From DATFWC01 sp963777755 (lineage in GTDB: Bacteria > Pseudomonadota > Alphaproteobacteria > Rhizobiales > Xanthobacteraceae): a DNA stretch of 64,000 nt. Each line of letters opens with the position of its first letter. Position 1 is the first letter of the stretch. The stretch is taken from assembly GCA_963777755.1 (NCBI GenBank), contig CAVZSC010000028.1:1-64000 (forward strand), given 5' to 3'. The notes beneath the pieces were generated by a model. It had not been told where the DNA came from and made no database searches. It saw only the letters and a list, made by a program, of their open reading frames with translations. This document shows positions 8,082 through 16,787 of this stretch, in pieces. The position numbers were made by a program, and so were the translations under genes.

Positions 8082-9464
8082 CTACCTTACCCGGCTCGAC
8101 CCGGCGCGCGCCGCGATCGCGGTGCCGTCGACCTTGGCCAGCGCATCCGGCTTGGTGTCCACGCGCACGACCACCGACATGCCGGGACGCAGCAGTCCCT
8201 GCTCGGCGACCGCCGGCGGCACCGCTATGCGCACCGGCACCCGTTGCACGATCTTGGTGAAATTGCCGGTCGCGTTGTCCGGCGGCAGCAGCGAGAACAC
8301 CGAGCCGGAGGCCGGCGCGACGCTCACCACCGTGCCGTCGAGCCTGCGGTCCGAATAAGCGTCGACCGCGATCGAGACCGGCTGGCCGCGATGCAGGTCG
8401 GCGAGCTGGGTCTCCTTGAAATTCGCATCCACATAGACGGCGTCGAGCGGCACCAGGCTCGCAAGCCGCGTGCCGGGCTGCACCAGGTCGCCGACCTGCA
8501 TGGCGCGGTTGCCGATGACGCCGTCGAACGGCGCGCGGATCACCGTGAACGACAGGTCGCGCTCGGCCTTCGCCAGCGCGGTCTGGAACTGCTTGAGCGT
8601 ACCGGTCGCCTCCACCTGCTGCGCTTTCAGCACGTCGACATTGGCTTGCGCCGCCTCGAGCGCCGCCTGGCTCGCCTGCACGGCGGCATTGGCCTGATCG
8701 CGGCTCGCCTGCGCCTGCTCGAGCGTCTGCCGGCTCGCATAGTCGCGCGCGGCGAGCTCCTGCTGGCGCTTGAGCTCGAGCCCGGCGCGCGTCGCGCCGG
8801 CCTGCGCCGAGGCGAGCTGCGCCTTGGCCTGGTCGACGGCGGCCTCCTGCGCGGCGACCTGCTTGCCGATGCGCTCGACCGTCGCCTGCTGGGTGGCGAT
8901 ATTGTCGCGCGCCATCTGCGCGGCGAGCTGGTAGTCGCCATCGTCGATGCGGGCGATCACGTCGCCTTCGCGGACATGGGCGTTGTCGTCGACGGCGACC
9001 TCCGACACGTAGCCGGTGATCTTGGCCGAGAGCGTCGCGTTCTTGGCGCCCACATAGGCGTCGTCGGTCACGACGAGATAGCGCCCGGTCGTCCACCAAT
9101 AATGGCCGTACCAGCCGCCGGCGCCGAGCGCGAGCAATGCGGCGAGCGCCAGCGCCGCGATCCGGGCAGGATGGCGGCGCGGCTTTGCCTCGTCGGCGGG
9201 CTCTCCATCGGTTGGGGTCGAAGGCGCGGCGGCGGCGCCGTGAGGGGCGGGCGCCGGCGAACGCTCGGCCGGCTGTTCGGCCGGCGAGGCCGGCTGTTCG
9301 GCCGGCGGCATCGGTTGCGGCGCGCGGGCCGTGTCGTCGATCTCCGCCCGTCGCAGGAGGGTCTCAAGCCGGGAATGCGCCGCCGAAGTCGTGTCCGCGG
9401 GCCAGTCTTCCCAGACATCGAACCCATCCGTGAATTCAGTCGCGTAGGGGCGTTTTCTATACAT
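8082..9464 (-). CDS. HlyD/EmrA-family periplasmic adaptor
   Basis: 460 aa. A long proline- and alanine-rich cytoplasmic tail (1-100) precedes one membrane helix (about 103-125, AALALAALLALGAGGWYGHY). Then come the barrel-sandwich half-motif (DAYVGAKNATLSAKITGYV), a long coiled-coil hairpin rich in Ala/Gln (about 185-300), and the second half (FTVIRAPFDGVIGNRAMQVGD). This is the EmrA pattern that links an MFS pump to an outer-membrane channel. The MFS gene follows 15 bp downstream. Expression is probably repressed by the divergent TetR protein through the two palindromes at 9501-9578. The extended N-terminal tail is longer than usual for EmrA. Confidence 0.9.
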   Translation of the reverse strand: MYRKRPYATEFTDGFDVWEDWPADTTSAAHSRLETLLRRAEIDDTARAPQPMPPAEQPASPAEQPAERSPAPAPHGAAAAPSTPTDGEPADEAKPRRHPARIAALALAALLALGAGGWYGHYWWTTGRYLVVTDDAYVGAKNATLSAKITGYVSEVAVDDNAHVREGDVIARIDDGDYQLAAQMARDNIATQQATVERIGKQVAAQEAAVDQAKAQLASAQAGATRAGLELKRQQELAARDYASRQTLEQAQASRDQANAAVQASQAALEAAQANVDVLKAQQVEATGTLKQFQTALAKAERDLSFTVIRAPFDGVIGNRAMQVGDLVQPGTRLASLVPLDAVYVDANFKETQLADLHRGQPVSIAVDAYSDRRLDGTVVSVAPASGSVFSLLPPDNATGNFTKIVQRVPVRIAVPPAVAEQGLLRPGMSVVVRVDTKPDALAKVDGTAIAARAGSSRVR

Positions 9465-9500
9465 GATTGATATTCCTCAATCTTTTTTTAGCTTGTCCTT

Positions 9501-9519
9501 TGACCGAACGGTTCGGTCA
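9501..9519. promoter_or_regulatory. TetR operator, copy 1
   Basis: TGACCGAACGGTTCGGTCA is a perfect inverted repeat with 9-bp arms around one central base. It lies between the divergent TetR and EmrA-like genes, near the EmrA-like start. Confidence 0.85.
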
Positions 9520-9559
9520 TCTGCCGGCTTGATTTATGGGAAAGCGGTATTAAGTTCAA

Positions 9560-9578
9560 TGACCGAACGGTTCGGTCA
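9560..9578. promoter_or_regulatory. TetR operator, copy 2
   Basis: The identical 19-mer TGACCGAACGGTTCGGTCA recurs 59 bp after the first copy, near the tetR start. Two identical palindromes between divergent efflux and tetR genes strongly suggest autoregulation and joint repression. Confidence 0.85.
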
Positions 9579-9626
9579 ACGAGTTGTGATGCGGCCCCAT
9601 GGGGCGTCCGCGGCAAGGTGAGACAG

Positions 9627-10259
9627 ATGTCCGATCTTCAGCTTGCGCCCGCCATCGAGCGGCAGGACAACGCGAAGCGGCGGCAGATCATGGACGGCGC
9701 GCGGGCGGTCTTCCTGGCGCATGGTTTCGATGCGGCCAGCATGGGCGAGATCGCGCGCCGGGCCGGCGTCTCGAAAGGCACGCTCTACGTCTATTTCGAC
9801 AGCAAGGAAGCGCTGTTCGAGGCAATCGTCGAAGAGCAATGCGGGTCCCAGGCCGAGCAGGTGTTCGCCCTCGATCCGGCCGATCACGACGTCGAGGCGG
9901 TGCTTACGCGGCTCGGCCGCGCCTATGTGCGGTTCCTGTGCCGGCCCGGCGGCCAGTCGCCGCTGCGCACGGTGATCAGCATTTCCGAACGGATGCCGGC
10001 AGTCGGCAAGCAGTTCTACGAGGCTGGCCCAGCCACCGGCATTGCGCGGCTCGGCCGCTATCTCGAGGCCCAGGTCGCCGCCGGCGTCCTCGCGATCGCC
10101 GACGTCGAAGTAGCGGCGGCGCAGTTTCTCGACTCCTGCCAATCGACTCTGTTCAAGCCGCTCCTGTTCAACTTCGCCGGGCCGCCGAGCGAGGAGCGAA
10201 TCAATCACGTGGTCGGCATTGCGGTCGGCACGTTTCTCGCCGCATACAAACGAAGGTGA
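9627..10259 (+). CDS. TetR/AcrR-family repressor of the efflux operon
   Basis: 210 aa from the ATG at 9627; an in-frame GTG at 9618 would add three residues. The HTH is clear (about residues 20-62): ARAVFLAHGFDAASMGEIARR followed by GVSKGTLYVYFDSKEALFEAI. The C-terminal part resembles the AefR-like ligand-binding domain. It is divergent from the HlyD/MFS pair with two copies of one perfect palindrome between them, so it most likely represses both directions until a drug-like ligand binds. The inducer is unknown. Confidence 0.9.
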   Translation: MSDLQLAPAIERQDNAKRRQIMDGARAVFLAHGFDAASMGEIARRAGVSKGTLYVYFDSKEALFEAIVEEQCGSQAEQVFALDPADHDVEAVLTRLGRAYVRFLCRPGGQSPLRTVISISERMPAVGKQFYEAGPATGIARLGRYLEAQVAAGVLAIADVEVAAAQFLDSCQSTLFKPLLFNFAGPPSEERINHVVGIAVGTFLAAYKRR

Positions 10260-10319
10260 TCTCTTCAAGATGCCTCGCTTGGCGGTGCGGAAAAGAAGGC
10301 ATCCACGCGCGATCGAGTT

Positions 10320-11765
10320 TCACCTGGCGAGCTGGCGATAGAGCTCCGCATAGCGGCGCGCCGGGTTGCGCCACGAGACATCCACCTGCATGGCGTTCGT
10401 CTGCATCCTTCGCCATGCCGGCTTGTTGCCGAACAGGGCTTCGGTGCGGCGCAGCGCCATGTCGAGCCATTCGCCGCTGACCGGCGCGAACTGGATCCCG
10501 GTCGCGACGCCGGCGGCGACCGCCATCTCGTTGGCATCGATGACCGTATCGGCCAGCCCGCCGACCCGGCTCACCACCGGAATAGCGCCGTAACGCAAGG
10601 CGCAGAGCTGAGTGAGCCCGCACGGCTCGAACCGGGAGGGCACCACGAGCGCGTCGGCTCCCGCCTGGATGAGATGCGCCAGGTCCTCGTCGTAGCCGAT
10701 GACGACGGCGACCTGGTCCGGGTTGGATCGGGCGGCCGCCGCGTAGCGTGCCTGCAGATCCGGATCGCCGGCGCCCAGCAGGGCGATCTGCATTCCGTAA
10801 CGCACGACGAGGGGCAGCGTCTCCAGGAGAAGGTCGAGTCCCTTCTGCCAGGACAGGCGGCTCACGACGCCGAGCAGGAGCATCTCCGGCACGGCGCGCA
10901 GGCCGAGCCGCCGCTGCAGCGCCGCCTTGTTGCCCGCTCGCGCGGCCAGCGTGTCGATCCCGAAGCGGGCGGCGATGCGCGCATCGGTCGCGGGATTCCA
11001 CACCGAAATGTCGATGCCGTTGAGGATGCCGCTGAGGACGTGCGACCGTGCGCGCAGGAGGCCGCCGAGTCCCATGCCGGCGTCCGGCTCCTGGATTTCC
11101 ATCGCATAGGTGGGCGAGACGGTGGTGATGCGGTCGGCGAGCCGCAGCCCCACCTTCAAGAACCCGATCCCCCCATAGTACTCGACCCCGTCGATGGTGA
11201 ACGCCTTGCCCGGCAATCCGATCTGGTCCAGCAGCTCGCGCGGAAACCGTCCCTGGAAGGCGAGGTTGTGAACCGTGATGATCGTGCCCGGCCGCGGCCG
11301 CTCGTTGTAGTGCATGAACGCGTGCGTCAGCCCGGCGTGCCAGTCGTGCGTATGCACGATCTGCGGGATGAATGCCGGGATGGCGCCTTGACCGATCTCG
11401 GCGGCGACGCGCGAGAGCGCCGCGAAGCGAAACGCATTGTCGGGCCAGTCGCTGCCGTCGGGAGTGGTATACGGGTTCCCGGCGCGTGCGAACAGATGCG
11501 GCGCGTCGAGAACGAACAGCTCCAGTCCGGCCGCCGCGCCGGCGAGCACGCGCGCGGATCCGCCATGGAGCTGGGGGACACGCAGCACCTCCTCCGCGCG
11601 CTTCAGCGCCTTGAGCACATCGGGATATCCCGGAACCAGCGTGCGCGTCTCGATGTCCTCGGCCGCCATCGCGGCCGGCAGCGCGCCCATCACGTCGGCA
11701 AGCCCGCCGGTCTTGACCAGTGGGTAGACCTCCGCGGCGGCGGCCAGCGCGCGCATGCGCGTCAT
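10320..11765 (-). CDS. glgA: Glycogen synthase (ADP-glucose)
   Basis: 481 aa, normal GlgA length, GT5 family. It transfers glucose from ADP-glucose to the growing alpha-1,4-glucan. The N-terminal KTGGLADVMGALPAAM loop (ADP-glucose binding) and the C-terminal FEPCGLTQLCALRYGAIPVV block with its conserved glutamate are both present, as is VSRLSWQKGLDLLLE. Its ATG overlaps the glgC stop (ATGA at 11762-11765), so the two are translationally coupled. The longer upstream frame is just the antisense of glgC and was not used. Confidence 0.95.
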   Translation of the reverse strand: MTRMRALAAAAEVYPLVKTGGLADVMGALPAAMAAEDIETRTLVPGYPDVLKALKRAEEVLRVPQLHGGSARVLAGAAAGLELFVLDAPHLFARAGNPYTTPDGSDWPDNAFRFAALSRVAAEIGQGAIPAFIPQIVHTHDWHAGLTHAFMHYNERPRPGTIITVHNLAFQGRFPRELLDQIGLPGKAFTIDGVEYYGGIGFLKVGLRLADRITTVSPTYAMEIQEPDAGMGLGGLLRARSHVLSGILNGIDISVWNPATDARIAARFGIDTLAARAGNKAALQRRLGLRAVPEMLLLGVVSRLSWQKGLDLLLETLPLVVRYGMQIALLGAGDPDLQARYAAAARSNPDQVAVVIGYDEDLAHLIQAGADALVVPSRFEPCGLTQLCALRYGAIPVVSRVGGLADTVIDANEMAVAAGVATGIQFAPVSGEWLDMALRRTEALFGNKPAWRRMQTNAMQVDVSWRNPARRYAELYRQLAR

Positions 11766-13024
11766 GCCGACAGCCTGTCGATCATCTCCTGGGTGATCAG
11801 GCAGATGCCGGACGCGGTGCGGCGGAACCGACTGGCGTCGACCTCGGGGTCCTCGCCCACCACCAGTCCGTCCGGGATACGCACGCCGCGGTCGATCACC
11901 ACGTTGGTCAATCGGGCGCCGCGCGCGACGTCGGCATAGGGCAGGATCACCGCCTTTTCGATCCGGCCGTAGGAATGAACGTGCACCCCGGTGAACAGGA
12001 GGGAGCGCCACAGGGGCGTGCCGGACACGATGCAGCCGCCGGAGACGAGCGAGGCCGTCGCGCTGCCGCTGCGGTCGTCCTGGTCGTGCACGAATTTCGC
12101 CGGTGGCGTGATCTCGGCGTAGGTCCAGATCGGCCAGGAGCGGTCGAACAGGTCGAGCTCGGGGACGACGTCGGTCAGATCGATGTTGGCGCTCCAATAA
12201 GCGTCCACCGTGCCCACGTCGCGCCAGTAGCTGCGCATTTCGGCGCCCGAACGCACGCAGGATCGGCTGAAATGATGCGCCACGGCGCGTCCATGCTTGA
12301 CGATGTGGGGAATGATGTCCTTGCCGAAGTCGTGGCTCGAATTCCGATCGGCGGCGTCGCGGCGAAGCTCGTCGAACAGGAATTTCGCCTCGAACACGTA
12401 GATGCCCATGCTGGCGAGCGATGCGTCGGGCCTGCCCGGCATCGCCGGCGGATCGGCCGGCTTCTCCAGGAACGATTTTATCACGTCGCTCTCGTCGACA
12501 TGCATGACGCCGAACGCGGTCGCCTCGCTGCGCGGCACTTCGAGACAGCCGACCGTGACGTCCGCGCCCTGCTCGACGTGCTGGCGCAGCATCAGCTCGT
12601 AATCCATCTTGTAGACGTGGTCGCCGGCGAGCAGCACGATGAATCGGGCGTTGTGGCTCTCGACGATGTCGATGTTCTGATAGACGGCGTCCGCCGTGCC
12701 GACATACCACTGCTCCTCCGTGACGCGCTGGCTGGCGGGGAGGATGTCGAAACTCTCGTTGCGCTCGGGGCGGAAGAAGTTCCAGCCCATCTGCAGGTGC
12801 CGGATCAGGCTGTGCGCCTTGTATTGCGTGGCGACGGCGATGCGGCGGATGCCGGAATTCACCGCGTTGGACAGCGCGAAGTCGATGATGCGCGACTTGC
12901 CGCCGAAATAGACCGCCGGCTTCGCGCGCCGGCTGGTCAGCTCCATCAGCCGGCTGCCGCGCCCACCGGCGAGCACGAAGGCGAGGGCCGAACGCGCGAG
13001 GGGCTCATCCCTCATGGGCCGCAT
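11762..13024 (-). CDS. glgC: Glucose-1-phosphate adenylyltransferase
   Basis: 420 aa when started at 13024, where GGAGGATTCC stands in front of the ATG and the protein begins MRPMRDEPLARSALAFVLAGG. The nucleotidyltransferase signature AGGRGSRLMELTSRRAKPAV and the SRIIDFALSN block are intact, and the C-terminal left-handed helix domain follows (from about residue 310). It makes ADP-glucose from ATP and glucose-1-phosphate, the committed step of bacterial glycogen synthesis. No branching or debranching gene lies in this window. Confidence 0.95.
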   Translation of the reverse strand: MRPMRDEPLARSALAFVLAGGRGSRLMELTSRRAKPAVYFGGKSRIIDFALSNAVNSGIRRIAVATQYKAHSLIRHLQMGWNFFRPERNESFDILPASQRVTEEQWYVGTADAVYQNIDIVESHNARFIVLLAGDHVYKMDYELMLRQHVEQGADVTVGCLEVPRSEATAFGVMHVDESDVIKSFLEKPADPPAMPGRPDASLASMGIYVFEAKFLFDELRRDAADRNSSHDFGKDIIPHIVKHGRAVAHHFSRSCVRSGAEMRSYWRDVGTVDAYWSANIDLTDVVPELDLFDRSWPIWTYAEITPPAKFVHDQDDRSGSATASLVSGGCIVSGTPLWRSLLFTGVHVHSYGRIEKAVILPYADVARGARLTNVVIDRGVRIPDGLVVGEDPEVDASRFRRTASGICLITQEMIDRLSA

Positions 13025-13457
13025 GGAATCCTCCCCGGCGACGATGCCGCAATGAGTTTGACAGACTAGTGCGGCGGATTTGAATTTCCCATCAGTTCGC
13101 GCCCGCCTGCTTCGATCTGAAGCAAATTCTGGGAAAACCTCCGCTTGTCCGGCCGGCCTGTGCGGATGCCGGCGCGAGCGTTCACGACGCTGTGGAGAGG
13201 GCCGCGCGTCGTGGCGCGCCATGATCGGGAACCGCAGTGCCGGAAAGCCGTTTCATACACCTGTCGTCATCGACCGGCTTCTGCCGGCAATGTCGGGTTA
13301 ACGACTTGGCGTAGGCTCGGATGGCTTTGCAGCGGGAGAAAAAGGGGCGGCCAAAGCAAGGGAGAGCCGGCGCGCTCATGTCGGCGCACTCATTGAACCA
13401 GATCGCTTCCAGCGCAATGATGAGCACAGGTGGTGATCAGCTATCGGGAGCAACCGC
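13025..13457. other. Intergenic, no gene recognised
   Basis: This region separates the divergent glgCA and oxidase operons and must hold both promoters. I saw no convincing coding frame and no clear FNR/FixK-type box. Confidence 0.5.
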
Positions 13458-13655
13458 GTGCATTCTGACGAGCCCTCCGCCTCTGATTCACCTTTCGACG
13501 CAACCGATGACATCGACGAGGCGGCGCTCGCGCAGGTGATGCGCGCGGTCCCGCTCGGCGCCGCCGTGCTCGCCGGCTCCACGGTCGCACTGCTCGTTCT
13601 TGGTTACGTGCTGGTCTATCTCCTCATCTTCATTCCGCGCGGCACGGTGGGGTGA
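13458..13655 (+). CDS. Small single-helix membrane protein of the oxidase operon (65 aa)
   Basis: Starts at GTG 13458 after GGGAGCAACC. Acidic N-terminal tail, then one membrane helix (about residues 30-58, rich in Val/Leu/Ala), ending RGTVG. The next gene, subunit II, starts 3 bp later. Small one-helix subunits are known in ba3-type oxidases (for example subunit IIa of Thermus), so this is a candidate accessory subunit by position and topology. No sequence family was recognised. Confidence 0.65.
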   Translation: MHSDEPSASDSPFDATDDIDEAALAQVMRAVPLGAAVLAGSTVALLVLGYVLVYLLIFIPRGTVG

Positions 13656-13658
13656 GCG

Positions 13659-14216
13659 ATGTCGCAGACCCACCCGGAGATGCACGAGCGGCGAATCCTG
13701 CAGACGGAATTGCTCTGGGCCTTCGGCGTGGGCATCTTCGTGGCTGCCTCCCTGAGCATGATCCTCTTCACCGCCCTGACGATGAGCGTCAACCCGCCCA
13801 GCAACGTGGAGCGGATCGATCCCAAGACGCTGCATCTCTCGGGCGAGTTCGCGGAGCATAATCTGGGCACCACTGTTGGACCCGACGGCACCGTCACGGT
13901 GCGCGCCATTGCGACACAGTTCATGTTCGTTCCGCAGTGCATCGCCGTGCCGGCGAGCCGGCGCGTGACGCTGCGTTTTGCTACTCCCGACGTGATCCAC
14001 GGGCTGCTCATCACCGGCACCAACGTCAATACGATGGTGGTTCCGGGCTTCGTCGCGCAAGTGCACACCGAGTTCACCCGGACCGGCGATCTCCTGATGC
14101 CCTGCCACGAGTATTGCGGCCTCGGCCACAGCGAGATGTGGGCGACGGTCCAGGTGCTGTCGCAAGACGAGTTCAAGCCCGGACCTGACGGGAGGATTTC
14201 CTGTGCGCAACGCTGA
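13659..14216 (+). CDS. Cytochrome c oxidase subunit II, ba3-type (CuA)
   Basis: 185 aa. One N-terminal membrane helix (about 20-42) anchors a periplasmic cupredoxin domain. The dinuclear CuA site is complete: His114, Cys149, Cys153, His157 and Met160 in the segment CHEYCGLGHSEM. It accepts electrons from cytochrome c and passes them to subunit I. The short single-helix form is typical of B-family (ba3) oxidases. Its 3' end overlaps the subunit I start by 14 bp. Confidence 0.9.
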   Translation: MSQTHPEMHERRILQTELLWAFGVGIFVAASLSMILFTALTMSVNPPSNVERIDPKTLHLSGEFAEHNLGTTVGPDGTVTVRAIATQFMFVPQCIAVPASRRVTLRFATPDVIHGLLITGTNVNTMVVPGFVAQVHTEFTRTGDLLMPCHEYCGLGHSEMWATVQVLSQDEFKPGPDGRISCAQR

Positions 14217-15819
14217 GCGGCTTTGTCTTGCGCATTTCTGGGTCGCCTTCGTGGCCTTTCTGGCCGCCTCGGTGCTCGGCACATGGCAGATGTGGGTGCG
14301 CAGCCCGCTCGGCGCGAATGTCGGAACGCCGAGCCAGTATTTCATGTCGGTGACGGCGCATGGCGTCTCGATGGCCTACGTGCTGACCACGTTTTTCATC
14401 ATGGGCTTCGGCTATTTCGTCGCGGTCACGGCACTGAACCGTCCGCTCCCCGGCAGGCTGTGGGCGTGGGTCGCCTACTGGATGGCCGTTCTCGGCGTCG
14501 TGCTCACGGTCGTGACGATCGCGGCAGGCCGGGCCTCCGTGCTGTTCACCTTCTATCCGCCGCTGACCGCAAGCGTCTGGTTCTACATCGGACTGGTCCT
14601 CGTGGTCGTCGCATCGTGGATCTGGTGCGTGCTGATGATGGTCGCGATGGTGGCATGGAAGCGGGAAAATCCCGGACGCCCGGTGCCGCTCGCAATGTTC
14701 GCGACCGTCGCCAACGCCGTGATGTGGCTGTGGACGACGGTCGGCGTCGCGGTCGAGCTTCTGTTTCAGGTCATCCCGGCGGCGCTGGAACTCGTGCAGA
14801 CCATCGACGTCGGTCTTGCGCGCACGCTGTTCTCCTGGACGCTGCACGCCATCGTCTATTTCTGGCTGATCCCGGCCTATATCGCGTTCTACACCATGGT
14901 CCCGCGCGCGGCCGGCGGCCGGCTGTACAGCGACACCATGGGGCGACTGACGTTCATCCTGTTTCTGATCTACAGCCTGCCGGTCGGGATGCACCATCTG
15001 CTGATGGACCCGGAACACGGCAACGCCACCAAGTTCATTCAGGTGCTGCTCACGGCTTTCGTCGCCGTTCCGACGCTGCTCACTATCTTCACGATCACGG
15101 CCTCGCTCGAGATCGCCGGGCGGCTGCGCGGCGGACGCGGTATTTTCGGCTGGATCGCTGCCCTGCCATGGGAGCGGCCAATGGTGCTCGCCACCGGTCT
15201 CGGCTTCGTCATGCTGGGCTTCGGCGGCTTCGGCGGCATCATCAACATGGGTTACGGCATGAATGCGATGGTGCACAACACCGCCTGGGTCACCGCGCAT
15301 TTCCACCTGATCTTCGGCGGATCGGTGGTGATCATGTATTTCGCCATCGCCTATGAGATCTGGCCGCGCCTGACGGGACGCGACCATCCCGCGCTTGCGC
15401 CGCTGCGTCTGCAGCTCTGGCTGTGGTTCCTCGGCATGATGATCATGACGCTGCCGTGGCATTGGCTGGGTCTGCAAGGTCAGTGGCGGCGGGTCGCCAA
15501 CTTCAACTACGCCGATCCGATCATTGCCGGCTGGGGGCCGTGGGTGGTGGTCTCGCTGGGCGGCGGGGTCGTACTGCTGGTCTCGGCGCTGCTGTTTGTC
15601 CGAAACCTGGCGATCCTGCATCGCGGGCCCGCCTTGGCGGTGGCGCGGCCGCTCTATTCCCTGGCGGTGCATCCGCCGCACCGGGTCCCCGCTGCGCTCA
15701 ACGGATTCGCCTTGTGGAACGTGCTCGTGCTCGTGCTGATGGTGGCGGCCTATGGCTATCCGATCGTCCAGTTCCTGATCGAGCCGTCGCCGAGTGCGAT
15801 CGTTCACAGGGTAGAGTAG
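14203..15819 (+). CDS. Cytochrome c oxidase subunit I, b(o/a)3 type
   Basis: 538 aa, about 13 membrane helices, started at GTG 14203. Haem and copper ligands are visible: the low-spin haem His in VTAHGVSMAYV, the CuB His with the helix VI tyrosine in LHAIVYFWLIPAY, the CuB pair in GMHHLLMDPE, and the haem ligands in VTAHFHLIFGGS. It reduces O2 to water and pumps protons. Sequence style and the short subunit II place it in the B family, which usually has high oxygen affinity. No subunit III is encoded nearby. Confidence 0.93.
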   Translation: MRNAERLCLAHFWVAFVAFLAASVLGTWQMWVRSPLGANVGTPSQYFMSVTAHGVSMAYVLTTFFIMGFGYFVAVTALNRPLPGRLWAWVAYWMAVLGVVLTVVTIAAGRASVLFTFYPPLTASVWFYIGLVLVVVASWIWCVLMMVAMVAWKRENPGRPVPLAMFATVANAVMWLWTTVGVAVELLFQVIPAALELVQTIDVGLARTLFSWTLHAIVYFWLIPAYIAFYTMVPRAAGGRLYSDTMGRLTFILFLIYSLPVGMHHLLMDPEHGNATKFIQVLLTAFVAVPTLLTIFTITASLEIAGRLRGGRGIFGWIAALPWERPMVLATGLGFVMLGFGGFGGIINMGYGMNAMVHNTAWVTAHFHLIFGGSVVIMYFAIAYEIWPRLTGRDHPALAPLRLQLWLWFLGMMIMTLPWHWLGLQGQWRRVANFNYADPIIAGWGPWVVVSLGGGVVLLVSALLFVRNLAILHRGPALAVARPLYSLAVHPPHRVPAALNGFALWNVLVLVLMVAAYGYPIVQFLIEPSPSAIVHRVE

Positions 15820-15828
15820 GGATCGCTC

Positions 15829-16665
15829 ATGGCAGACGATGCTCGGCGCCCTTCGGAGCCGCATGTGCTCGACCAGCCATGGCGGATGTGGTCCAGCGTC
15901 GCCGTGCTGGGCATTCTGCTCGCCGGCGTCCTGCTCGGCGTGCTGATCATCCCGATTGTCCAGGGCCGCGGTGCCGGGCTCGATGCCTACACGGCGATCT
16001 GCCGGGCGCTCGGCATTCTTCCTGGATCGCCGGCGCAACCGCAGCCTTCCGACCGCACGCCACCGACGCCGGTTTCGCAGGTGATCTGGACCCCCGATGT
16101 CCTGCAAATCCTCGCGCGCGCCGACGTGCGGCAAGGGCATGCCAAGGTGCAGGAGGTCTGTGTCGCCTGCCACGGCGAAACAGGTGTTTCGACCGCGCCC
16201 GAGTTTCCGCACCTCGCAGGCCAGTCGGGCGCTGCGATCTACAAGCAGCTCTTCGACTATCGGACAGGCAGCCGGGCCCATCCGCTGATGACGGACGTCG
16301 CCAAGGCGCTGGACGAAGCGGTCATTGCCGACGTGGCGGCGTACTACGCCGGACAGCCGCAGCGTAATCCCAATCCCGTGACGCTCGCCCAATCGCCGCC
16401 CGCCATCGTGCAGCTCGTCGAGCTGGGCGACCCCCGGCGCAACATTCCGCCCTGCTCATCGTGCCATCGGGCAGGTGCCGGCGGACCGATCGAGAGTCCG
16501 GTGCTCGCCGAGCAAAGGGCGGAATACATCGTGCAACAGCTCAAGCTGTATGCCTCAGGCGAGCGCCGCAACGACGTCTATGCCCGCATGCGGACCATCG
16601 CCGCCCGGCTGACGGACGGCGAAATCGAGGGGCTCGCGGCTTATTATCGGGCCGGCTTCAGGTAG
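15829..16665 (+). CDS. Membrane-anchored dihaem cytochrome c
   Basis: 278 aa with one N-terminal membrane helix (about 23-45) and two class-I haem-binding sites: CVACH (111-115) and CSSCH (209-213). This is the cytochrome c4-like two-domain arrangement. It follows subunit I by 9 bp and most likely feeds electrons to the CuA site of this oxidase. A haem methionine is plausible in each domain (HPLMTDV and YARMRTIAA). Confidence 0.88.
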   Translation: MADDARRPSEPHVLDQPWRMWSSVAVLGILLAGVLLGVLIIPIVQGRGAGLDAYTAICRALGILPGSPAQPQPSDRTPPTPVSQVIWTPDVLQILARADVRQGHAKVQEVCVACHGETGVSTAPEFPHLAGQSGAAIYKQLFDYRTGSRAHPLMTDVAKALDEAVIADVAAYYAGQPQRNPNPVTLAQSPPAIVQLVELGDPRRNIPPCSSCHRAGAGGPIESPVLAEQRAEYIVQQLKLYASGERRNDVYARMRTIAARLTDGEIEGLAAYYRAGFR

Positions 16666-16787
16666 CAGCGCTCGTAGAGGTTGATGATCCGATCCGCATC
16701 GTCAGCCATTTCGCGACGATGGCGTGCGCGCGGACTTGGGGCAAGAGCGTCGGCGTCACGCGGACCGGGGCGGCTGCTGGTGGCCAA

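Noticed and set aside
6304..9099. 931-codon open frame on the minus strand
   Set aside because: Only the part from 8067 down is the MFS protein. The rest is an out-of-frame reading of the HlyD gene, rich in Arg/Gly/Ala.
8082..9464. HlyD protein as exporter of the leader peptide at 6131
   Set aside because: It is an EmrA-type adaptor paired with an MFS pump and a TetR regulator. No C39 peptidase domain, so it cannot process double-glycine leaders.
14173..16392. 739-codon antisense frame over the oxidase operon
   Set aside because: His/Arg/Asp-rich shadow of GC-rich genes; the plus-strand genes carry complete haem and copper ligands.
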